Shown here in pieces: positions 1-6,077 of a stretch of 7,379 nucleotides of DNA. The stretch lies in assembly GCA_027017025.1 (NCBI GenBank), contig JALURH010000231.1:1-7379 (forward strand). Direction: 5' to 3'. The position numbers were made by a program, and so were the translations under genes. This DNA comes from Thermofilaceae archaeon (GTDB lineage Archaea; Thermoproteota; Thermoprotei; Thermofilales; Thermofilaceae). The stretch's first letter is position 1; each line of letters starts with the position of its first letter. Below the pieces are notes generated by a model. That model worked only from the letters and a program-made list of their open reading frames with translations. It did no database searches and was not told the DNA's origin.

Positions 1-817
1 TAACATCCCTGTACCTGGATTTGGCCTCATTTCCAAGCCTACTTGAGATCGAAAATAGGTACTCTTTAATTATATCACTTATTTCCGGACTCTTCTCAAT
101 GGTTTCGTGCCTCTTGATTCCGAAGAAATAATAAAAGACTTCAGAAATATCTATGACCTCCTTAATAATTATACCCCATTCTCTCATTGCATACTCAGTA
201 AGGTTAATCTTGGTGTATTCCGGGTACACTATCTCAAAGGGACCTATCTTCCTTTTCCTTGTAACTATCCTAGTAACAACTGTTTGGCCAGGAGGGACTA
301 AGAAAACTTTACCTCCACTCCTATATACAGCCTCGGTTTTCTCGAATACCCCACCAACAGGTCCTACACTACCGTCAGGCGCTATCATTCCTGTAACCAT
401 TATAGTACGGTTGATCGGTAGATTAGATAGTGCTGAAAATACTACAGTAGCCATAGCTACGCCAGCACTTGGACCACCGATTATTACAGCATCGCTGTCT
501 ACGCGGAAGTAAAAATTGTATTTTCTATAATCTAAGCCTAGGAACTCTGATGCTACTCTAGCCGCAATTGTAGCTGCTCCCTGGAAATCTTTTTCGGTCA
601 AAGAAAATGTTGATACATAAACATCTCCCCACCCCTCTGTTACTATAACACTTATGTTTACTGTAACGCCAACATATCCGGATGCCGTTCTAGACACTGC
701 TGGAGCTAATATCCAAGCATTTCCAACTACCCTGAGAGTCTTTGGGAAACTATCTATTAAGCTGATATGTGGGGTAAATACTAGCGCTATAATAATGATG
801 GAAACTATTTTTCTCAT
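1..817 (-). CDS. Exported Lon-like (S16-type) Ser/Lys protease, 3' end missing
   Basis: The reverse strand reads open for 272 codons from an ATG at 817 to the window edge, so the C-terminus is missing. Residues 1-22 are a short basic start (MRK) and a hydrophobic run, which look like a signal peptide or N-terminal anchor. The rest matches the proteolytic domain of Lon. Ser117 sits in GGPSAGVAM and Lys160 in GGVFEK. Their separation of 43 residues equals that of the catalytic dyad in E. coli Lon (S679/K722). There is no AAA+ ATPase domain before the protease domain, so this is not Lon itself. It fits the archaeal predicted serine protease group (COG1750) and probably works outside the membrane without ATP. 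No in-frame start lies upstream before a stop, and AGGTG stands 7 nt before the ATG, so the start is firm. It follows ribK by 10 bp, probably in the same transcript. Its substrate is unknown. Confidence 0.85.
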   Translation of the reverse strand, partial: MRKIVSIIIIALVFTPHISLIDSFPKTLRVVGNAWILAPAVSRTASGYVGVTVNISVIVTEGWGDVYVSTFSLTEKDFQGAATIAARVASEFLGLDYRKYNFYFRVDSDAVIIGGPSAGVAMATVVFSALSNLPINRTIMVTGMIAPDGSVGPVGGVFEKTEAVYRSGGKVFLVPPGQTVVTRIVTRKRKIGPFEIVYPEYTKINLTEYAMREWGIIIKEVIDISEVFYYFFGIKRHETIEKSPEISDIIKEYLFSISSRLGNEAKSRYRDV

Positions 818-824
818 GGCTAGA

Positions 825-829
825 CACCT
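825..829 (-). promoter_or_regulatory. Shine-Dalgarno AGGTG of the Lon-like protease gene
   Basis: AGGTG on the minus strand lies 7 nt before the ATG at 817 and overlaps the TAG stop codon of ribK (828-830). The position suggests that translation of the protease is coupled to the end of ribK translation. The same 7-nt spacing is seen before two other internal or leadered genes in this window. Confidence 0.6.
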
Positions 830-1502
830 ACAGCCATATCTCTACTTCAACAGTATCTCCATCCTTTAAATTTAGTTCATCTCTGAGACGCATAGGTGCA
901 ATAACCTCTAAGATCTCTGGTCCATGTTTGGTTATCTCAATAATTAGTATAGCGCCCTCCACCCTTTTTCCACCCCCATTAATTATCGCCTTAAAAACCC
1001 TTACACTACCATATTGCCGTTTATCTCTATAGAACCCCTGGATCAAATAACCTTGATATTTCTCCAATTCTTTCCTCAAAGCTATGCTTCTAGTATCTAA
1101 CCTGATATTAAGTGTTCCAGGGTACGGGTAATATCCTAAGAGTCTCCTAAATCCCTCTTTGTATTCAGGGATACTCATATACATAGCTGCCTCACCTAAA
1201 CCACGTGTAACTACACCTCTTAGCTTGAGGATACTAGTCATATTAAGGGCATTTGTAAGTTCCCTATGGATTTTCTCTAACAAATCTTTCCCTTTACCAG
1301 AAATCTTAAAATACACTCTTCTACCAACCTTGTATTTCTCTATAAAACCCTCATCAGAAGCTTCTTTAAGCCACTTATTTAGAGCCCAGGGAGATATTTT
1401 TAGTCCCCTAGCTAGATCCATTCTCGAGACAATACGGGGATTGTTTAAGCACCCCCTTTTCGCCATTTCATGAAGAAGAGCAAATAAATCGTATTCCCGC
1501 AT
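828..1502 (-). CDS. ribK: CTP-dependent riboflavin kinase with N-terminal winged helix
   Basis: This is an archaeal riboflavin kinase (EC 2.7.1.161), 224 aa, which makes FMN from riboflavin using CTP rather than ATP. Residues about 5-75 form a winged helix-turn-helix domain (SRMDLARGLKISPWALNKWL, then a basic wing). Residues about 93-224 are the kinase barrel. Two family signatures are visible: GLGEAAMYM at 101-109 and PYPGTLN at 126-132. Thr130 and Asn132 correspond to the metal-binding Thr/Asn of the Methanocaldococcus jannaschii enzyme. The HTH fusion is common in archaeal RibK and suggests self-regulation or flavin-responsive regulation, which is inference. A TATA-like box lies 26-36 bp before the ATG and no spaced Shine-Dalgarno is present, so the message is probably leaderless. 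The gene is followed after 10 bp by the Lon-like protease. Confidence 0.92.
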   Translation of the reverse strand: MREYDLFALLHEMAKRGCLNNPRIVSRMDLARGLKISPWALNKWLKEASDEGFIEKYKVGRRVYFKISGKGKDLLEKIHRELTNALNMTSILKLRGVVTRGLGEAAMYMSIPEYKEGFRRLLGYYPYPGTLNIRLDTRSIALRKELEKYQGYLIQGFYRDKRQYGSVRVFKAIINGGGKRVEGAILIIEITKHGPEILEVIAPMRLRDELNLKDGDTVEVEIWL

Positions 1503-1527
1503 CCTGCAGTATTAAAACAGTAGTGTC

Positions 1528-1538
1528 TTTAAAATATT
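1528..1538 (-). promoter_or_regulatory. TATA-like box for ribK
   Basis: On the minus strand this reads AATATTTTAAA, 26-36 bp before the ribK ATG. This is the distance expected for an archaeal TATA box serving a leaderless transcript. It touches the stop codon of the upstream membrane-protein gene, so ribK may be transcribed both from its own promoter and by read-through. Confidence 0.5.
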
Positions 1539-1939
1539 CACTCATCTGCGATTAATACTTCCGTACTCCTAAACCTAGCATAGAAGTATAGGACCAAAGC
1601 TATCGAGAGGATTGGAGCCACTATAAACATGCTGGTACTGAGGTATACCGTTGTAGACCCAAGTGGAAGTGAGAGAAAGACTGGATAAATGAGGGGAGCT
1701 ATTATTATACTCCCAATAAGTTTCTCTGTTTTATTCTCCAGCCTCAGTATTCTTAGGAGCTTTACTACTAGTAGTAGTACGAAGGCTATAGCAGCTATTA
1801 TAGGTGCTATGATGATAAGCGTCATATAACCCCAGATAGCTCCCTCTATGATACCGAGTAGGATTAATATTACCATTATGTCGATGCTTTTCTCAGCGGC
1901 ATCGATAGCTAACTCTATAATGTCTTCTAAGCTTAGCAT
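1538..1939 (-). CDS. Small membrane protein with about four helices, function unknown
   Basis: I do not recognise this 133-aa protein. After an amphipathic N-terminus (residues 1-18) it has hydrophobic spans at about 19-37, 39-60, 74-92 and 100-122, with short polar loops. A basic loop (KLLRILRLENKTEK, 60-73) lies between the second and third spans, which by the positive-inside rule places that loop and both termini in the cytoplasm. No catalytic motif is visible. It ends 35 bp before ribK on the same strand and could be co-transcribed with it. A link to riboflavin uptake would be a guess, because it does not resemble known riboflavin transporters. The start at 1939 is the first Met. GGAG abuts the ATG directly, too close for an ideal Shine-Dalgarno. 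Confidence 0.7.
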   Translation of the reverse strand: MLSLEDIIELAIDAAEKSIDIMVILILLGIIEGAIWGYMTLIIIAPIIAAIAFVLLLVVKLLRILRLENKTEKLIGSIIIAPLIYPVFLSLPLGSTTVYLSTSMFIVAPILSIALVLYFYARFRSTEVLIADE

Positions 1940-2022
1940 CTCCGATATAATGGTTATCGAGAGAGTAGATATGAAACTATACTAATTTTTGGTAGATCTT
2001 ACGTACATATTACCGTGGAATT

Positions 2023-2580
2023 ATGAGAGAATATCGAATAAAGGTGGTGCCAGTAAATATTCCAACATCTACTGTTCATAACTTTTTACCATATCTGGAG
2101 AAGATCTTTAGAGCCCAAGTTAGTGTTGAGGAAAAAATTTTCCCTATAAGCCTACTTATAGAGTCCTTTAATGAAGAGAGAAAACAGATAGATGCTGAAA
2201 AACTCCTATTAAAGCTGATTGAGAGATACCATACTTCTCTCGGAAATTGGATAATTACATTAGTTGAGGGGGATGCATACGTTAAAGGATTAAATTTTGT
2301 TTTCGGTATAGCAAAGCAGGGGTGGGGAGGAATAGTTTTCACATATCGTTTAAAACCCGAGATATATGGCGACTACCCACGCCCTTCCCTCTACATGAGC
2401 CGTATTGTTAAGGAGGTACTCCATGAACTAGGACATGCATTAGGGCTAGGGCATTGTCTGAACCATTGTGTAATGAGGTTTAGTAACAACATTATTGATG
2501 TGGATAATAAACCAGTAATATATTGTCAGAGATGCCGGCTTGAGATTAGAAGAATATATCCAGGGTTACTAGAAATTTAA
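2023..2580 (+). CDS. amzA: Archaemetzincin family zinc metalloprotease
   Basis: This is a 185-aa metzincin-clan peptidase of the archaemetzincin family (M54). The zinc site is HELGHALGLGH with His134, His138 and His144 as ligands and Glu135 as the catalytic base. It is followed by the family's second metal site: Cys145, Cys149, then CxxC at Cys168 and Cys171. Met151 is the Met-turn. Length and layout are normal for the archaeal, probably cytoplasmic, form, and no signal peptide is seen. The spacing Cys145-x3-Cys149 is one residue shorter than the published family pattern, C-x4-C. Its physiological substrate is not established. It is transcribed away from the membrane-protein gene, and its TAA overlaps the TAA of the convergent 5-FCL-like gene. 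I saw no strong ribosome-binding site. An AT-rich stretch at about 1977-1990 may hold the promoter. Confidence 0.93.
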   Translation: MREYRIKVVPVNIPTSTVHNFLPYLEKIFRAQVSVEEKIFPISLLIESFNEERKQIDAEKLLLKLIERYHTSLGNWIITLVEGDAYVKGLNFVFGIAKQGWGGIVFTYRLKPEIYGDYPRPSLYMSRIVKEVLHELGHALGLGHCLNHCVMRFSNNIIDVDNKPVIYCQRCRLEIRRIYPGLLEI

Positions 2581-3293
2581 GGCGAACCAAAGAGTCTTCT
2601 CAGAATAGGTATCCTCTCTATTTGATCTATTGTTAATAAATCCCATATTATTCCGTTTGGTTTTGGATAAGAGGTATGCGTGTATATGAGCCTAGAAGGT
2701 GTAGCTACATAGTCAACTGGAACGTCATAGGGGGACATAGGTATCTCCTCATTAACAACCTGTATATCATGTACAGTTGTAGCAATAGGTGTTTCTCTAT
2801 CCAGTACATGTAGTTCACGTAAAATAGCGTACTCTAGATCATATATTCCTCCTCCTTTCCCAAGCCTAGCTCCTTTCTCTGTAACAGCTACACTACCTAT
2901 AACGAATATATCAACCTTCATACCCTCTGGAATAGCTATTCTCTCTCCATATGCTAATGACCCACGGACGGTTGTGGCATAAGATACTCTATTGGGAGGT
3001 ATTCTATCTGGACGTAATAAGATGAATCCTCTCCTTAAACCAGGAGTAGCCATCATTACGATCTTTCTCCTACGAAGAGCTTCCTCCCTAATAGGTTTCT
3101 GAGGCAAATCAGGTGTTGAATATACTATTCTAGCTTTCCTAAATACTTCTAACCTGGTTATTTTCCTAGCAGCATTTAAACTGCCAATAAAATTAGGTAT
3201 TTTCCCGTAACATGGACGAGGACTAGTTGCTATCTCATATTTCTCCATCTTCTCCCAGATCTGCTTCCTGATCCGTTGCTTTTCTCGTTGCAT
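2577..3293 (-). CDS. 5-formyltetrahydrofolate cyclo-ligase-like protein (MTHFSD/5-FCLL type)
   Basis: This COG0212-fold protein is 238 aa from this start. The N-terminal helix (KQRIRKQIWEKM) and the nucleotide loop GARLGKGGGIYDLEYA are typical of the 5-FCL fold. The segments PRPCYGKIPNF, VIGSVAVTEKGARLGKG and TTVHDIQVV resemble human MTHFSD and its 5-FCL-like relatives more than true 5-formyl-THF cyclo-ligase, as far as I can recall those sequences. That paralogue group has been linked to thiamin metabolism, and its reaction is uncertain, so a plain 5-FCL label would overstate the case. I chose the ATG at 3293 because GAGGT stands 7 nt before it. An in-frame ATG at 3311 would add six residues (MVEVST). 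The stop codon overlaps that of the convergent archaemetzincin. Confidence 0.85.
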   Translation of the reverse strand: MQREKQRIRKQIWEKMEKYEIATSPRPCYGKIPNFIGSLNAARKITRLEVFRKARIVYSTPDLPQKPIREEALRRRKIVMMATPGLRRGFILLRPDRIPPNRVSYATTVRGSLAYGERIAIPEGMKVDIFVIGSVAVTEKGARLGKGGGIYDLEYAILRELHVLDRETPIATTVHDIQVVNEEIPMSPYDVPVDYVATPSRLIYTHTSYPKPNGIIWDLLTIDQIERIPILRRLFGSP

Positions 3294-3300
3294 GGTTGAT

Positions 3301-3305
3301 ACCTC
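3301..3305 (-). promoter_or_regulatory. Shine-Dalgarno GAGGT that selects the start of the 5-FCL-like gene
   Basis: GAGGT on the minus strand lies 7 nt before the ATG at 3293 and supports that start over the in-frame ATG at 3311. A TTTAAA box at 3329-3334 would place transcription start near 3305, downstream of the ATG at 3311, which points the same way. Confidence 0.5.
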
Positions 3306-3328
3306 AACCATATATATAGCATCATACC

Positions 3329-3334
3329 TTTAAA
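3329..3334 (-). promoter_or_regulatory. Possible TATA box of the 5-FCL-like gene
   Basis: TTTAAA is centred about 26 bp upstream of position 3305, giving a short leader that would begin at the GAGGT site. A second AT-rich stretch at about 3355-3367 is an alternative. The divergent ribbon-helix-helix gene begins 135 bp from the upstream ATG at 3311, so this intergenic region holds promoters for both directions. Confidence 0.35.
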
Positions 3335-3404
3335 CATCTCCTAAGATTCTATCTATTTTATTTTAAATTGTTCCTACAGCGAATTATCCATATTTCAATC
3401 TTCC

Positions 3405-3413
3405 AATTATATA
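3405..3413 (+). promoter_or_regulatory. Possible TATA box of the ribbon-helix-helix gene
   Basis: AATTATATA ends 34 bp before the ATG at 3447. With the usual archaeal spacing, transcription would start about 11 nt before the gene. No clear Shine-Dalgarno is seen in that leader. The site is called on spacing and composition only. Confidence 0.4.
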
Positions 3414-3446
3414 CCTTAATCCTTAACAAAAGACTGGGACTGAAAG

Positions 3447-3650
3447 ATGGGTAATAATATGAAGCGTACTGTTGTTATAAGTATAAAAGTTCCCTTGGGG
3501 CTTGTTTCCGCACTCGACGAGTTAATAAGGAAGAATTATTTCCAAAATAGGAGTGATGCTATAAGAGAAGCTATCAGGAGACTAGTGACAGAATATAGGA
3601 AATTTGATCGAGAGGAATTTAGACTCGGTTTTCTCCCAGGATATAGGTGA
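3447..3650 (+). CDS. Ribbon-helix-helix (CopG-like) DNA-binding protein
   Basis: This 67-aa protein has the layout of a ribbon-helix-helix regulator: a strand at residues 7-15 (RTVVISIKV) that would enter the major groove as a dimer, helix A at about 18-30 (LVSALDELIRKNY), the turn FQNRSDAI, and helix B at about 35-51. There is no metal-binding C-terminal domain as in NikR. It ends within the leader region of the NAD(P)HX repair gene, which begins 38 bp after its stop, or overlaps it by 4 bp if a GTG at 3647 is used. It may therefore regulate that gene and itself. Many archaea carry such small proteins either as free regulators or as antitoxins. No toxin gene is adjacent, which favours a plain regulator. 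ATG at 3459 is a possible shorter start. Confidence 0.85.
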   Translation: MGNNMKRTVVISIKVPLGLVSALDELIRKNYFQNRSDAIREAIRRLVTEYRKFDREEFRLGFLPGYR

Positions 3651-3660
3651 TCGCTAGATT

Positions 3661-3670
3661 TTTTATTAAT
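3661..3670 (+). promoter_or_regulatory. Possible TATA box for the NAD(P)HX repair gene
   Basis: TTTTATTAAT is centred about 24 bp before the GTG at 3689, close to the distance of a leaderless archaeal promoter. If real, the repair enzyme has its own promoter inside or just after the ribbon-helix-helix gene, and the GTG at 3689 is the start. Confidence 0.3.
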
Positions 3671-3688
3671 TTTTCTCTCCTTTTTTCT

Positions 3689-5182
3689 GTGGATGCTCTT
3701 TCATCTCTAGAAATGTTTATCATAGAGGAGAACTCTGAGTACCTAGGTGTTTCAAAGACTAAGTTGATGGAACATGCAGGTATGGCTATAGCTCGTTTCA
3801 TAAGATCTAGATTTAAGCCAGGGTCTGTAATTCTCTTTGTCTGCGGTCCAGGAAATAATGGCGGTGACGGCCTAGTAGCTGCTAGAATTCTAGCGGGCGA
3901 GTACGATGTGCACGTCATCCACCTTGGTGGAGCTGAGAAGATAAGGACAGAAGAAGCTAGATCGGCTTGGAAAGTTGTAACGAATCTATTAACAACATTG
4001 AAGCTTCATATTGTGAAGGATTCTTCTGAGATTAGTAGATATGAGGATATCTTCAGGAACGCTGATGTAGTTGTTGACGCTATCCTAGGAACGGGTGTGA
4101 GAGGGGAGGTTAGGGGAGTTGCCCGAAAAGCAATTGAATATATAAATAGCTTAGCTAAGAGGAAGGTGTCTATAGATATTCCTTCTGGTCTAGATCCCGA
4201 TACCGGAGAGGTAAAAGGTGTAGCTGTTAAAGCCGACTATACAATAACTCTCCATGCCCCAAAGAAAGGTTTACTTAAAAACCCCGAGTACGTTGGTGAG
4301 CTTCTAGTCGAACCAATAGGTATACCCTACGAATCTACTATAATTTGTGGCCCAGGTGATGTAAAAGTAGCCTATAGATTCAGGGATGAATGGAGTAGGA
4401 AGGGTGACAACGGTTTAATATTGGTTATAGGTGGGTCAAAGCTTTATTCGGGAGCACCAGCCTTGGCTGCCCTAGCTGCCTTAAAAGCGGGGGTAGATTT
4501 AGTGGTAGTAGCTGCGCCTAAACCCGCAGCTGATGTAATAAAAACCTATAGCCCAGACCTCATTGTCCGCCCTCTCCCCGGGGAATATTTAACAACTACT
4601 ATGGTTGATGATATCCTAGAATTATCTAAGAGATTTGATGCAGTACTTATAGGTCCTGGACTCGGGAGGGAACCCGATACTATCCGAGCTATACGTACAA
4701 TAGTTGAGAAACTCTCAGCTAAAAGCAAGCTAGTTATTGATGCAGATGCTTTAAAGGCTTTAAAGGATGTTAAGTTAAGGGGAGGTGTAGTTACGCCACA
4801 TGCCGGGGAACTGAGGATTATGACCGGGCTGGAAGTCTCAACGGATATCAATGATAGGGTAGAGAAAACAGTTAGGGCTTCGAAACGTATTGGAGCGGTG
4901 GTTCTCCTTAAAGGTAGATACGATGTGATTAGTGACGGAAGTAGATATAAAATCAATAAAACGGGAAACCCTGGTATGACTGTAGGTGGGACGGGAGATG
5001 TTCTCGCTGGATTAGTTGCAGCTTTTCTTGCGTGGTGCAAAGACCCATTTAGGGCTGCGTGTGCAGCTGCTTTTATTAACGGCTTTGCTGGCGACATTTT
5101 GAAGGAGAGAATAGGTTTCCATATTACGGCAACTGGTTTAATTGATTGTATACCAGAAGCTTTTTCAAGAATACTACGTTAA
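3689..5182 (+). CDS. nnr: Bifunctional NAD(P)H-hydrate epimerase / ADP-dependent dehydratase
   Basis: This enzyme repairs damaged, hydrated NAD(P)H: the N-terminal YjeF domain interconverts the R and S forms (EC 5.1.99.6) and the C-terminal ribokinase-like domain dehydrates the S form using ADP (EC 4.2.1.136). It is 497 aa from this start. The epimerase half shows GNNGGDG at 55-61, DAILGTGVRGE from 130 and SIDIPSGLDPDTG from 161. The dehydratase half shows IGGSKLYSGAP from 247, GPGLG at 322-326, DADAL at 351-355, TPHAGE at 369-374 and NPGMTVGGTGDVLAG ending near 441, with Asp437 the likely catalytic base. I chose GTG 3689 because it begins just before the first family strand (ALSSLEM) and has a TATA-like box upstream. 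A GTG at 3647 would add 14 mostly hydrophobic residues and overlap the preceding gene. ATG 3713 is a shorter option. It overlaps the convergent regulator by 9 bp. Confidence 0.93.
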   Translation: MDALSSLEMFIIEENSEYLGVSKTKLMEHAGMAIARFIRSRFKPGSVILFVCGPGNNGGDGLVAARILAGEYDVHVIHLGGAEKIRTEEARSAWKVVTNLLTTLKLHIVKDSSEISRYEDIFRNADVVVDAILGTGVRGEVRGVARKAIEYINSLAKRKVSIDIPSGLDPDTGEVKGVAVKADYTITLHAPKKGLLKNPEYVGELLVEPIGIPYESTIICGPGDVKVAYRFRDEWSRKGDNGLILVIGGSKLYSGAPALAALAALKAGVDLVVVAAPKPAADVIKTYSPDLIVRPLPGEYLTTTMVDDILELSKRFDAVLIGPGLGREPDTIRAIRTIVEKLSAKSKLVIDADALKALKDVKLRGGVVTPHAGELRIMTGLEVSTDINDRVEKTVRASKRIGAVVLLKGRYDVISDGSRYKINKTGNPGMTVGGTGDVLAGLVAAFLAWCKDPFRAACAAAFINGFAGDILKERIGFHITATGLIDCIPEAFSRILR

Positions 5183-6076
5183 CTCTAAGCCTCCTATACT
5201 CCATTCCTTTCCTCTATAGAGTAGCCACGGTATAGTGTTTTCCTTAATTTTCTCTCCTAGAAGAAACATCTCTATATCACCCCCATACATATGAATCAAT
5301 TTCTTCGTACTCTCCCAGAGCCTTAGAGAGTCTAGCTTCATGTAGAGTACTAGAACCTCGTTCCCCGCTGAAACGCTTCGGATATAGGTTAGTTGGGAGA
5401 GGTGCTCTAATGTTCTAAAAGGTTTTTTCGTACTAATGAAGGCTAGCGACTCAATTATGTTTTCTTCGGGAATATCTATAATAAATCTCTCCAAAATAGC
5501 ATATTTAGCATGGTGAGAATAGTGATACCTTACCTTGGTGACAGGTATCTTTAACATCGAAGATATAGTACTTATTGGACTACACGCATCTATAGATAGT
5601 ACTGAAAGTATGCCTACATCAATTTTATCTAGACTAAACCTCGGCTTAGATGGTTTAGGTGGTTCCTCAGATGGTCCATTATAGGGTGGTGAAGGCCAAG
5701 GCGGACCAGTAACTGTAGTATTATATACATTATCTAGATCCGCTATATATCCACCTAATGGTCTAGGAACCGCCGCTCTACATAACACTATTGGTTTCTT
5801 TCCAATACCTATCCAAGCGTCGAGTATAAAAGGTATCTTCGATAAGAATTTCAAATTCTTCCTGGAGTGCTTCAGTACGAAATATATGTGTTCCAGACCC
5901 ATTAGATTATACTTAGGGATAGCTTGGATCCTAATGCCCCTACTAAGCAACTTCTTAAACCTAAAATGAAGGGTTCTACGAGGTATACCTAAACCCCTAG
6001 CTATCCGTGAAAGATTTCTGGGACCGAACCTATATATTTCCTCGAGAAGTTCAATATCTAAATCCCTTTTAGCGAT
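5174..6076 (-). CDS. Double-module Lrp/AsnC-like regulator with apparent ATC start
   Basis: This is a 300-aa putative transcription regulator. Residues 5-43 are an AsnC-type HTH (DLDIELLEEIYRFGPRNLSR, then IARGLGIPRRTLHFRFKKLL), followed by an alpha/beta region to about 123 and a proline-rich linker at 124-146. A second AsnC-type HTH lies at about 149-192 (KIDVGILSVLSIDACSPIST, IPVTKVRYHY), followed by another alpha/beta region. The frame has no ATG, GTG or TTG between a stop near 6120 and a TTG at 5950, and that TTG would remove the whole first HTH. An ATC at 6076 gives (M)AKRDLDIELL, lies 1 nt after the stop of the tRNA-binding-domain gene, and has AGGGTG 7 nt upstream. I take it as the start, either a rare non-AUG start or a changed or misread ATG. 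The two-module layout suggests one chain acting like an Lrp dimer, which is inference. Its targets are unknown. Confidence 0.75.
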   Translation of the reverse strand: MAKRDLDIELLEEIYRFGPRNLSRIARGLGIPRRTLHFRFKKLLSRGIRIQAIPKYNLMGLEHIYFVLKHSRKNLKFLSKIPFILDAWIGIGKKPIVLCRAAVPRPLGGYIADLDNVYNTTVTGPPWPSPPYNGPSEEPPKPSKPRFSLDKIDVGILSVLSIDACSPISTISSMLKIPVTKVRYHYSHHAKYAILERFIIDIPEENIIESLAFISTKKPFRTLEHLSQLTYIRSVSAGNEVLVLYMKLDSLRLWESTKKLIHMYGGDIEMFLLGEKIKENTIPWLLYRGKEWSIGGLELT

Positions 6077-6077
6077 T

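Noticed and set aside
107..869. Open frames on the plus strand at 107-301, 153-512 and 654-869
   Set aside because: They lie antisense to the Lon-like protease, whose frame carries clear catalytic motifs; the plus-strand products show no family features.
1159..1473. Plus-strand open frame of 104 codons
   Set aside because: Antisense to the ribK winged-helix region; no recognisable features.
2076..2342. Minus-strand open frame of 88 codons
   Set aside because: Antisense to the archaemetzincin N-terminal half; no support.
3311..3318. TATATATA as TATA box of the 5-FCL-like gene
   Set aside because: It is only 18-25 bp before the ATG at 3293 and would place the transcript start inside the gene; TTTAAA at 3329-3334 fits better.
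3447..3650. Ribbon-helix-helix protein as antitoxin of a toxin-antitoxin pair
   Set aside because: No small toxin-like gene is adjacent; the next gene is a housekeeping repair enzyme.
3619..3918. Minus-strand open frame of 99 codons
   Set aside because: Antisense to the start of the NAD(P)HX repair gene, which is strongly supported.
4546..5097. Minus-strand open frame of 183 codons
   Set aside because: Antisense to the dehydratase domain of the NAD(P)HX repair gene; a composition rich in Ser, Thr, Pro and Ala is typical of a shadow frame.
5948..5950. TTG as start of the Lrp-like regulator
   Set aside because: It would begin inside the tail of a clear HTH domain and has no spaced Shine-Dalgarno; the homologous reading continues upstream to at least 6076.
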